Source: Symbiodinium kawagutii (taxonomy: Eukaryota; Sar; Dinophyceae; Suessiales; Symbiodiniaceae). Taken from it: DNA of 64,000 nt. This document shows positions 55,652-64,000 of the stretch, piece by piece (within the stretch, counting starts at the first letter, position 1; the number at the start of each line of letters is the position of its first letter). Below the pieces are notes generated by a model that saw only the letters and a list, made by a program, of their open reading frames with translations, was not told where the DNA came from and ran no database searches. The DNA is taken from NCBI GenBank assembly GCA_009767595.1, contig VSDK01022257.1, forward strand, positions 252,135 through 316,134, written 5' to 3'. The translations under genes and the position numbers were made by a program.

Positions 55652-55767
55652 ATGGGTGATTTCTCGAAAAAAAATCCGGGGTACCCAAAAAATTGGATGG
55701 TTTATTTCTATAGATGGTTAATATGTTAGATGATTTGGGGGGTCCCCAATTTGGAGAAACCACTATA
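55652..55767. repeat. IR-A element copy
   Basis: ATGGGTGATTTCTCGAAAAAAAATCCGGGGTACCC ... GATTTGGGGGGTCCCCAATTTGGAGAAACCACTATA. Confidence 0.8.
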
Positions 55768-56139
55768 TACAGGGAAGTTGTCAACTGCAACTGTTCTTGG
55801 CAGATCAACAGTGCTGGGTAGGGGTTGTTTTCACGTGACCAGCGGATCGGTATAGTCAAGGGGCTCACTGGTCAGGGTGCGTAAAACAAGGTGGGGGGTC
55901 TAAAAGACAAGGCACCCGTAGTCAAATCCATGTTACTTTTCCTGTTTTTTTTTGCAATTTTCATAGGGCCTTTTTTTTAAGGCCATGGGCATTCAAATTT
56001 TACAAGTCTACCATTTATAGGCAGATAGTTCTGGTACAAGAAATCTCTCGCACTATGATTTCCCATGGTTGGAACCCATGTGGCTGTCAAGCTGCCAACC
56101 ATCGACGATTCTGGCAACGGTCAGCCATGGTCAACGGAG

Positions 56140-56176
56140 GTGGCGACGAAGCTGTGCTTCCAATTCATGTCCAAAG
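56140..56176 (+). CDS. CCCH gene 3, first half of finger 2
   Basis: GGAG|G ... AAA G|GTGCGG. 37 nt: VATKLCFQFMSK with the Gly codon split (phase 0 in, 1 out). Continuing DL from the previous exon it gives ..PDL-VATKLC, parallel to PDLIATQLC in paralogue 1. Confidence 0.8.
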
Positions 56177-56772
56177 GTGCGGGGGCCACTGTGGGGCTGT
56201 GAGCATGGTAGGGTGCTGCTGAAGGTGGAGCTGGTTGGGGCGGTGGTGAACCCAAACTGGTTGATGTTCGTTGTGGAGGTTGGTACCTTTGGAGGTCCTA
56301 GTTTTTAGCATTTCCAGAGGGGGGCAGCTTGTGATGACCAGAACAACAGAAAACAGGTATGGATGGGCATCGAGTGATTCTCACGAAGTATGGTTTCCTC
56401 CTCTCATGAAACAGACAGGAGTGATGATGACTTGACAACATTTGACAACCATTACTTTAGGACTCGAAATACCACACAAGCAATTCGAAGCTGAATGACT
56501 CCTTTTTTGGGTCATGACAACTACTTATTGACTTATTGTATCTTATAGTCACCGACGCGCCACAGCAAATCGAAGGCGATATGGGTGGTTGGTACTCTTC
56601 CACAGTCAGTTTCAGGAACATCAAGTCTGCCTTTTGTTGATGACTGCTGCTAGTTTCCGACCACGGTCGTTTCTCCGACCCCCAAACCATCCACAACCAG
56701 AGCCACCTACCAGCCCAGCAACCAGCGTGAAACTCACCACCCCGCGCTGCGCAACAAAGGCGCACCCGCCAG

Positions 56773-56834
56773 GTCGATGTAACAAGGGCGCGTCGTGCAC
56801 CTTTGCGCATGGCAAGAAGGAACTTCGCCTCTTG
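56773..56834 (+). CDS. CCCH gene 3, second half of finger 2
   Basis: GCCAG|GT ... TTG|GCGCGC (GC donor). Reads RCNKGASCTFAHGKKELRLL; with the previous exon LCFQFMSKG-RCNKGASCTFAH, C-x8-C-x5-C-x3-H. The sequence before the acceptor (GTGAAACTCACC..) is open in this frame but not needed. 62 nt, as in paralogue 2. Confidence 0.85.
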
Positions 56835-56856
56835 GCGCGCAGATGCTGGCGAGGTT

Positions 56857-56879
56857 GCGCTTGCTGTTGTCTCTGCTGT

Positions 56880-56911
<32 letters not shown>

Positions 56912-56940
56912 TTGTTGTTGTTGTTGTTGTTGTTGTTGCA
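56857..56940. repeat. CTG/TTG microsatellite
   Basis: (CTG)n passing into (TTG)n, starting about 25 nt inside the intron after the finger exon. The Cys/Leu-rich open frame across it is an artefact. Confidence 0.95.
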
Positions 56941-57723
56941 GATAACAGCTGGTATTTATAGTCTAGTGATTGATTTGTGGTGATCTATAGTGATTTATAT
57001 GTATGCTAAAAAACACGGTTTAGTTATAATGATTTATCATGGTCCATGATGGTTCATGATGGTTTAATTGGAGTGATTCATTATGGTTCGTAATGCTGAG
57101 GTGAATGAGGATCAATGATGGTTGTTGTTGATGATTTGATATATCGGTGAAAGTACCAAATGACCCAAAGAGCAGAGGTCAGGTAGTTGCATCCCAAGAA
57201 AGAGATGCACCTGTAGCAGTCTGGCTCCACAGCGCAGCCTCACTTGGTTGATGTTGAGATCGCACATTTTCCCGGTGAAAAATGACCGGTACTGACAGGA
57301 AACCCACTTGCATGGCCTGGTTTTTGTTGTTTGAATCACTATAAGGAAACCATCATAAATAATCATGAGCCACGATAGATCATTGTCAACCGTGGTCTCT
57401 ATACAACTGTCAATCACTATTGTGTGTTTGTTGACATAAGTTGTATGACTTGAAATGACTTGGTTGATTTTGCAAGGCCACCAATTGTCCGATGTTGGTT
57501 CACAACTTGAAGTGTTCTCAGACCAATCGGGTTCCTATGGAAACAAGATTAGCAAAGAATCAAGTTGATCAGATTCGATAGGCAAGACCTGCATATGTGA
57601 ATCACCACCCATTATTTCCAGTTACTTGTGGGTTCCATTGCAGGTGGGGCTGCGGAATCTCCCAGTATATCCATGTAAACTCCTGGTGCCAGGAGGTCTC
57701 CAGCCTGCTGTCGCCGAGGTCAG
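56941..57723. other. CCCH gene 3 intron
   Basis: G/T-rich start (GTTCATGATGGTTTAATTGG), nothing else recognised. Confidence 0.5.
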
Positions 57724-57843
57724 ATGCCCCCGGGAGAAACGGAGCGAAACTCACAGAGACACAAGAAGTTTGAACCGATGAAGATCAACACGCAGATGGC
57801 CAAGGAGGTGGACAAATCTGAGGAAAGACTGGTGGACAAGGAG
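57724..57843 (+). CDS. CCCH gene 3, EPMK-motif exon
   Basis: GTCAG|ATG ... GAG|GTGGTC, 40 codons, phase 0 both ends. Reads MPPGETERNSQRHKKFEPMK then INTQMAKEVDKSEERLVDKE: charged, probably helical. KKFEPMKI parallels EINLEPMKV in paralogue 1 (24.3 kb). The base after AG is A, not the usual G, so the start could be slightly different. Confidence 0.6.
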
Positions 57844-59113
57844 GTGGTCATAGTTTGGATGTTCGCGAATGGCTTGGTGAAGGGATGGTGGATTCATGTG
57901 GATTCATGATGATCGTGGTCTTATGGCAAAGCTTTTACTTAAAATGAGCAAAGCATTCACCATGCAGGCCACTTATGCTCGCATCCTCTCATGCGAGATA
58001 TGAGCAGTGGAATCCCAGTAGAAAAAGTTTGATCTGACGAGTTCGAAAACCACCCCCACTCCCACAGCACCACCTACTTCTATGGCTATTCGGTATCCGG
58101 TTTGGAAAGCATAAAAACGCGCAGAAACTGATCTTGTTGGCCAACTCCATGGTTACAGGTGGTTGGATCTAGCCTGACACAGCCTGGACATCGCATGACG
58201 CCGTGCTGATGTTGGTCGCATATTTGACACTTTGCAAATCATATTCTGAGGAGGCTCCACCTGTGTTCAAGATCCTAGGATAGTCAACTATGCCACAAAA
58301 CCATGTGCGATAAAGGTATGTCTTTGTTCCTTTTGTGTTTTGTTTGGAGCTCTTGGTAGTTTCATCATGCTCCCTATTTTTTGGCATGATCTTGTTCTAG
58401 CCATGCCATGGCAGGCATCTCATCATCCCAAAATGCCAAGGCAAACGGACCAGCGATACATTAATCTCCGGTAAACGAACCTGGTTGCGTGGAAAATCCG
58501 GCATAGAAATAGCTCGGTTTCCCTGGCTTTCCTCATACATGACATTGTGATTTTCCACCCGCCAGTTGCTAGTTTCCCAGAGGGTAAGTATTTACAGCTA
58601 TCATCTTCGAACAGCTGCGGCTGGTGTTGGTTTCTGGCTGGTTTCGTTCCACCAACTTTCTAACCAACTTGGGGTTCCCTAAGCCACAACGTACACCTTC
58701 CTGGGAACCGCGGGGATTTGTGAATTTAGCTTAGAACTGGATAGTTTGACCAGGTTAATGGTGGATGTAGGGATCAGTTTGTTCAATTGCAAATTCCCAA
58801 CTGACAACCAACTTCGCTCCCTCACCTTCGACAGGATTCAACCTTCGCTCCCTTTCATGGAATGGTGGTTAGTACTCCCAAGGTGTGGCCCCCAAATGTT
58901 AGCGACTCATTCGTGAACTAGGATTGATCAGGGTAACCAGGCTAATGGTTGAACCACAATCAACCATAACCATGAAAGTTTAGCTACTGTTCCCTTGAAC
59001 TTTCGCCATCTATTTCGTTGCCTTACAATTTTTTCTATTGACTTCGCCACCAAATTCCACCATTTCTACGGAGATGGACCCCGGTCACCATCCACCTCCC
59101 CTGACCCGCTCAG
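57844..59113. other. CCCH gene 3 intron
   Basis: IR-D copy (58468-58585); otherwise unique-looking DNA. No exon recognised. Confidence 0.45.
58468..58585. repeat. IR-D element copy
   Basis: CCGGTAAACGAACCTGGTTGCGTGGAAAATCC ... GTGATTTTCCACCCGCCAGTTGCTAGTTTCCCAGAGGG. Confidence 0.65.
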
Positions 59114-59282
59114 ATGAACGCGGCGTCACTGGGCTTTGGAGCCTCTGCTCCGGGCATGGTGCCGGCGTCGCCCGCCATCCTGTCGCCGCCTGTGTCGCCG
59201 CTGCCGGCGTCCCCAGGGTCAGCGTCGCAGATGAAGGCAGTGCAGTCGAAGTTGGAACAGCACCGTGGCCAAGTCGTGGCGG
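59114..59282 (+). CDS. CCCH gene 3, Ala/Pro/Ser-rich exon
   Basis: GCTCAG|ATG; reads MNAASLGFGASAPGMVPASP then AILSPPVSPLPASPGSASQM and KAVQSKLEQHRGQVVA. Frame is clear from the SPP/SPLP pattern and the amphipathic tail. The 3' limit is uncertain: GC|GTCGCA (59223) would give the phase 2 needed by the next known exon, G|GTCAAG (59282) would require an extra exon. Incoming phase 0 fits. Confidence 0.65.
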
Positions 59283-59440
59283 GTCAAGTCATGGTGGTGA
59301 AATCAGCTGGTGATGCAGAGGATTTGGTGGGGAATCAAGGGTACTAGTGGCTAATTCAAGGGTCAGCGAGATGGTTAAATGAGTGGTTCGTTCAAGGTGA
59401 ATAGATGATTGATTAATGGGGATGTGGAGGATTACGCTTT

Positions 59441-59539
59441 TGCAAACTAACCTGGAATATCACCATAGTTAACAAGAACCCCCTGGGAAAGCAGCTATAA
59501 ATGGTAGATTTTCCATTGTCAGGTTAGGTTACCAGACGG
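59441..59539. repeat. IR-D element copy
   Basis: GCAAACTAACCTGGAATATC ... GCTATAAATGGTAGATTTTCCATTGTCAGGTTAGGTTACCAGA. Confidence 0.7.
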
Positions 59540-59800
59540 CAATGAGCTGGTATGCGGAAACTGGTGGTGAATCAGAGGCAATAGCGGCCAATATTAGATG
59601 GTAAGAGTGGCTGAGCAATGATGATAATAGATGATGATAGATGATATTTACTACCTGGTAAATAGTGGCTAATAATAGATGATCATAGATGATAGTGGCT
59701 GAGCACCATGGTGAACAACACGAACAATGATTGGGAATGTAATTGTTGGCAATGAACGACAGGGAGTCTCACCCTCAAGAATAGGGAATGCTTACCAACC

Positions 59801-59923
59801 ATGTGGGTGGGTGGTCTCAAAATTGGGGTACCCCCAGTTATCATACTTTATACTAATCATTAAGGGTAATAAACCGTCCATAACTTTTTGGGTTTTCCCC
59901 ATCTTAAGAACAAATGACCATGT
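59801..59923. repeat. IR-A element copy (diverged)
   Basis: ATGTGGGTGGGTGGTCTCAAAATTGGGGTACCCCC ... GGTTTTCCCCATCTTAAGAACAAATGACCATG. Confidence 0.7.
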
Positions 59924-59937
59924 GGAATATTATCTGC

Positions 59938-60030
59938 CTGGTGGTTCGAAAGATTTTTTATTTTCTGTGGTATTAACAAGTGGTTGGTTGGTTGGCTAAT
60001 ATCTTTTATAGGGGTTGAAGCCACCAACCA
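59938..60030. repeat. IR-B element copy
   Basis: CCTGGTGGTTCGAAAGATTTTTTATTTTC ... GGCTAATATCTTTTATAGGGGTTGAAGCCACCAACCA; only 15 bp from the preceding IR-A copy. Confidence 0.8.
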
Positions 60031-60137
60031 TGGTGATCATAGGACATCCAGCGCACTTTGATGGTCACCAGCGCTCCGAAATCTTCGGGGTTTGAACAAC
60101 AGTAGCCCATCTATACTGCTGTTGCACGGGCGAAAAC

Positions 60138-60256
60138 ATACAGGGGGTTCTCTAATTTTCTCAAAATTAGGAACCCTAAAAGATGGATGGTTTATTACCA
60201 TAAACGATTAATATTGGATGTCTTCGGAGGTTCTCTATTTTGAGAGACAACCATAC
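60138..60256. repeat. IR-A element copy
   Basis: TACAGGGGGTTCTCTAATTTTCTCAAAATTAGGAACCC ... GGAGGTTCTCTATTTTGAGAGACAACCATA. Confidence 0.7.
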
Positions 60257-60726
60257 GGTTGTTCACAATCCCAGAAATGGTTGATGGGAAAAAATCAACA
60301 GGAACCCCCTAAAATTGCTGGGGAGAGCAGGGCTTTCCGTTAGATGTTCCCATCAAGCAACAACCCAGTGGCACACGCACTGAATTTCTGGAACAGTAAG
60401 TACTTTGTCATTTGGGTGATCAAAAACATGCCAGGAACGCGGGTGTACGGTTTGTACGTGTACTAGATTATGATTATTGTTGCTTGTGGTCACGGTCATT
60501 CTTCCTCCATGTTGTTGTCATTTCTGTCGCTTTGTGAGCGATTTGTTTCTTCTGAACTTTTGAGTTACTCTTGCGATTGGGCACAGTGCTCCTGCTGAGG
60601 AATCCGAGATACTGTGCCATCGTATATTTGAGACTGCGATGTCTATCCTAAAAGTCGGGTGGATTCATGCCCAAGCCATCCCTATAGCCAAAGAGATAGG
60701 TACCAGTCCGACAGATGACCATCCAA

Positions 60727-60727
<1 letters not shown>

Positions 60728-60765
<38 letters not shown>

Positions 60766-60803
60766 GCTGCTGCTTGCTGCTGCTGCTGCTGCTGCTCTTG
60801 CTG
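60728..60803. repeat. (CTG)n microsatellite
   Basis: CTGCTGCTGCTGCTGCTG with single CCG and CTT interruptions. Confidence 0.95.
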
Positions 60804-61155
60804 TTCCTGTTGTTCTTGTCGTTTATCATAAGCCGACCAGTGGTGGTGGTGGTGGTGTTCCCCAGCATTTTTCTGAGATTTTACCAGTCATCTTGTACCA
60901 TGGGCTGCGGTGCAGAAACCAAGTCAGGGATGGTGGACAGTAAGAATCAAGAATGAGGTTGATAAAGTAACCGGTGGTTAGATATTAATGGTTACAAGGG
61001 TCATAATCAATATAATGATTATAATGCTAGCTAAATTAAAACCCCTATAATGATCATAGTTTTATTGATAACACTAAGAAATACTGGTTGATGGTTGATT
61101 CTTGTTCTCCACCATAGTTGATGGTTTCCAACATGTGAAATACTAGGAGCAATAG

Positions 61156-61258
61156 TGGTTGATAGTTGATGGTTTCAAACACTTTTTATTTTCCTAGTAT
61201 GGCCAAATGGTTGGTTGGTTAACTAAAATTTTCTACAGGGGTTGAAAGCACCAACCAG
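61156..61258. repeat. IR-B element copy
   Basis: GTGGTTGATAGTTGATGGTTTCAAACACTTTTTATTTTCCTAGTA ... TTTTCTACAGGGGTTGAAAGCACCAACCAG. Confidence 0.75.
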
Positions 61259-61748
61259 AATAGCATTAATTATGTTTCTATCATTGATGAACCAATAGTC
61301 TTACTAATCAATAATTTACAATGATCCCTAACCACGATATTTATAGTTGTTGTTATTGACCGGTGTATTCCCCTATTGCCAATAGATCCCGACGATGAAC
61401 TATCAGTAACCACGAACTCACCATGATCTTACCAAAAGTTCACCGTCAATGAAGAGCTGGATCTCCCATGAACCATCCATTCACGGATCAATTGATCATC
61501 AACCATTTGTCAACCACTTACCAACCACTGATCAACCGCCAATAAACCACCAGGAAACCAACCAATGAACCAATCAATTCACGGTGAATTAACCAGTAAG
61601 TACTCAAGTAGTAACTAGTCATCCCTTTATCAATTCGCCAGCCAACTTCACCAACCATTCATCCACTCATCATCCATGCCCCAGAAGATGCATTTATCAT
61701 CCATTCATCACCATAAAGCCATTTCACCAACCAATTCTCTCAACCACC

Positions 61749-61800
61749 CATCAACCATCCATCAACCATCCATCAACCATCCATCAACCATCCATCAACC
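61749..61800. repeat. 11-bp tandem repeat
   Basis: About five copies of CAACCATCCAT; a C/A-strand counterpart of the GGTTATATGGT array at 45.6 kb. Confidence 0.9.
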
Positions 61801-62104
61801 TTTCGTCAACCTTTCCTCAACCAATCAAGCAACCAACCAACCAACCATGATTTCACCCCTGATCTCACACCAACAATGAATTCACTTGCCAACCATTCAT
61901 CATCCATTCATCATCAATCATTCACCAATGAATCCACCAAGTGACCAAGTAACACAGATGTAAACCTCCCATCTCTTCCCCAGATCACTAACCAAGTAAC
62001 CACCCAATGAACCAATCAACCAACCATTCATCATCCATAATCATTCACCAATCAACCAAGTAACCACCCAATGATTCTCAACAGATCTCAGTCATCCTCC
62101 CCAG

Positions 62105-62260
62105 GTTGGTTCTGGCCTCGAGTGATCAGCTGCTGCCGCCCTTCCGACCTCCTCCGGGCTTGGCGCCGCCCCCGAGCCCTGCGAGCATCTGCAGCCCCTG
62201 CAGCCCCTTGAGCCCCAAATCCGCTGGCTACAAGTCCCTGGGCGGCAGATCTGTTGGGAG
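62105..62260 (+). CDS. CCCH gene 3, PPPGL exon
   Basis: CCCCAG|G ... GGGAG|GTGAGG, a near-consensus donor. After one base of a split codon: LVLASSDQLLPPFRPPPGLA continuing PPPSPASICSPCSPLSPKSAG. The PPPGL motif and phase 2 exit match paralogues 1 and 2. A minus-strand open frame is a shadow. The strong switch from C/A-rich to G/T-rich flanks is visible here too. Confidence 0.75.
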
Positions 62261-62888
62261 GTGAGGATGGTTGAGGTTGGTGTCATTTCAGGTTGGTTAG
62301 AACTAGTCTCATAGTGGTTATAGATAATTATGGCGAAGATTTGACTGTAGCTATTGTAAGTACAGTGATACTTAGAAACGGCTGGTTGAAGATTGGGTTA
62401 TAGCTAAGTAGAGATGTTACACAATAACACATAAAGCTACTTGTGGTTGGGGAGTACAGATTAGCCAATTATACTATACTCGATTAAAACTTATACTTTC
62501 TAAATTGTTTTAAGACAGATGCTGATCAAGCATCCCAGTTATGTTAGGTTATTGGGTTGATTCCTTTGGTTGCTAGCTGCTAAAGCATTCTAGGTAAAGC
62601 TAGTTATGAAAACTGTAGGTGGTACAAATGCTTATTTGTGATGGTTGATCTATTATCATTCATCTTGCAAAGAGCTTCATAACCAAGCATAGCTGAAACT
62701 TCGAGGTTTGCACAACAAATTCAAGTGCCACCTGCGTGGAATGTTCGTCATAGCGGTTAGGGGATGCTACGAGTTACAGCCAGGGATCATGAGGATCCGT
62801 GCAAAGACGTGGTTCTTGATTACCCTCTGGTACGGTAACCTGGCTGCGTAGAACAACTAGAAACTAGCAGGCAAATGGTAGAGGCAAC

Positions 62889-62981
62889 TGGCAGTGGGCC
62901 AAAACCCTGTACCCCTGGTTCCCCAATCATCAACCATTGATTCCCCTATGATGGTTGGTTGATTAATATTGACCCATAGCC
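62889..62981. repeat. IR-C element copy (inverted orientation)
   Basis: TGGCAGTGGGCCAAAACCCTGTACCCCTGGTTCCCC ... GGTTGATTAATATTGACCCATAGCC. Confidence 0.8.
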
Positions 62982-63514
62982 AACTAGGCTTACATGGCAA
63001 GTCTCAACCAAGTTATAACCTTTGGGGCCCACCTTTGGGGGGGCCCACCTTGGCATATCTGCCTGGCTGACCCGTTTCTGAGGTCTCGCAGCGGCGGAGT
63101 ATGGGCAAACCCCGTTGCTGGGCAGAAGTTGGAAGGCGCTGAAGGTTGAACTTGGTGAGTTGAATCATTGGTTAATGAGTGCTTAATAATGGTCAACAAG
63201 TAAATGAATGAGTGGTTAATAGTGGTGAGTGATGATTATGATTTATTTGTGTTTCATCATTGGTCAACAATGATGGGAATAGTGGTAAGCGGTGATGGTT
63301 AATGATGGTTAACAGTTCTTAAGTTAGTTCATAATGATGGTAAATGAGTGGTTCATAGTGGTGAGTGATGATAATTAATGATTGGAACTTGCTGGGTGGG
63401 GTTTGAGTTGGCATGTTTTTTTACTCAAATTGCATGGATTATAGACTTGTTTCATAATTCTTGGTCCAAATGCTTCATAATGGTCAATGATAGGGGACTC
63501 ATGACACAAGTGGA

Positions 63515-63621
63515 GATATGGCGTTTTCTCAAATAGACGTATTCCCAAGTCATCTTTTTTTAACCATTTGTAGTTATTAACCCACCAGTCTTGGGCTACC
63601 TATTTTAAGAACCTACCAAAT
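63515..63621. repeat. IR-A element copy
   Basis: ATATGGCGTTTTCTCAAATAGACG ... CTTGGGCTACCTATTTTAAGAACCTACCAAATA. Confidence 0.75.
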
Positions 63622-63658
63622 AGCATCAATAAGCCACCTACTCCCTGGTACCTGTCAG

Positions 63659-63787
63659 CTACGCTACGCGCTATGTGTTGCCGCTGGTGCGCGGCCGGAC
63701 TGCAGCTGGTGCGCTCATGAGGTGATCGAGGAAGATGTTGATGTTGATGCCATCGTGAACTTCAGTCTCCTGGCTGCCCTTGGTTAA
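63659..63787 (+). CDS. CCCH gene 3, Cys/His-rich exon, last in window
   Basis: After TGTCAG| one frame reads LRYALCVAAGARPDCSWCAH then EVIEEDVDVDAIVNFSLLAALG to TAA at 63785, with an alternative donor G|GTTAAA at 63782. C-x8-C-x2-C-x2-H is not a standard CCCH but looks zinc-ligand-like, and the acidic tail is coding-like. The phase expected from the previous exon would select another frame (YATRYVLPLVRGR) ending at AG|GTGATC, so either an exon is missing or that frame is used. Confidence 0.4.
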   Translation, partial: LRYALCVAAGARPDCSWCAHEVIEEDVDVDAIVNFSLLAALG

Positions 63788-63837
63788 AGGCACCGGCCAG
63801 AAAAGGGGTGGTGGTGGTACTTGTTGTAATGGTGATG

Positions 63838-63838
63838 A

Positions 63839-63906
<68 letters not shown>

Positions 63907-63908
63907 CT

Positions 63909-64000
<92 letters not shown>
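63838..64000. repeat. (TAG)n / (CAG)n compound microsatellite to the window edge
   Basis: (AGT)n, then eight or so CAG, a single TACTG interruption and a long uninterrupted (TAG)n running off the end of the window, so it is longer than 160 bp. Confidence 0.98.

Larger units (their letters stand above)
59283..62104. other. CCCH gene 3 intron (2.8 kb)
   Basis: Dense in elements: IR-D 59441-59539, IR-A 59801-59923 and 60138-60256, IR-B 59938-60030 and 61156-61258, (CTG)n 60728-60803, an 11-bp CAACCATCCAT array 61749-61800. The last 800 nt are almost purely C/A-rich (CCAACCATTCATCATCC). No further exon seen. Confidence 0.55.
62261..63658. other. CCCH gene 3 intron
   Basis: IR-D fragment (62822-62880), inverted IR-C (62889-62981), IR-E-like GGGGCCCACC pair (62998-63056), G/T-rich repeats (63170-63370), IR-A (63515-63621). 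Confidence 0.5.

Noticed and set aside
62092-62286. Minus-strand 64-codon frame
   Set aside because: Shadow of the PPPGL exon of CCCH gene 3; the plus strand has clean splice sites.
1-64000. Prokaryotic or organellar origin
   Set aside because: No dense genes, operons or ribosome-binding sites; split zinc fingers and a kinase with introns show nuclear eukaryotic DNA.

Overview
This is a nuclear eukaryotic window, most likely from a dinoflagellate and probably a Symbiodiniaceae/Suessiales-like one. Three things point there. Coding DNA occurs as very short GC-rich exons (26-190 nt) scattered in kilobase-long, repeat-choked introns. Roughly two thirds of the inferred 5' splice sites are GT and the rest are GC or GA, while most 3' sites read AG|G. 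All convincing exons lie on the + strand. Almost none of the long open frames are genes. The annotation was built by hand from motif-bearing exon fragments and splice phase, so exon edges are inferred and no transcript was available.

Layout. (1) About 1.1-9.1 kb: five ordered exons of a calcium/calmodulin-dependent-type Ser/Thr kinase (hinge, catalytic loop HRDLKLEN, DFG, activation segment). The N-lobe would lie left of the window and no C-lobe was found. (2) About 10.2-36.0 kb, 36.9-50.3 kb and 54.6 kb to the window end: three head-to-tail paralogues of a split CCCH zinc-finger gene. Each begins with an exon ending LKFT-K/R-MC, followed by a first finger, an ELREQPDL-type linker, a second finger cut by an intron at the same codon position in all three, a linker exon and proline-rich PPPGL exons. 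The first finger is intact only in the third copy, frame-disrupted in the second and not found in the first. (3) The 9-kb intron of the first paralogue (15.2-24.3 kb) holds a cluster of at least five diverged copies of another small coding module (start MDLL-x-WLW, then an acidic stretch) and a 1-kb G/T-only minisatellite. (4) The first long intron of the second paralogue holds a compact seven-exon same-strand gene (39.7-40.5 kb) of unknown product with introns of about 30-130 nt.

The non-coding fraction is structured. Introns tend to start with G/T-rich derivatives of GGTTAATGATGG and end with C/A-rich derivatives of CCATCATTAACC, so the two ends of one intron are mutually complementary. Switching from C/A-rich to G/T-rich DNA marks exons, and led me to two micro-exons whose splice phase fits. 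Superimposed are at least four families of about 100-bp elements with terminal inverted repeats (called IR-A to IR-D here), plus a looser fifth, together more than 40 copies, and many simple repeats.

How the genes work together cannot be said. Tandem CCCH proteins are typically RNA-binding regulators and the kinase is probably a signalling enzyme, but nothing links them except position and strand.
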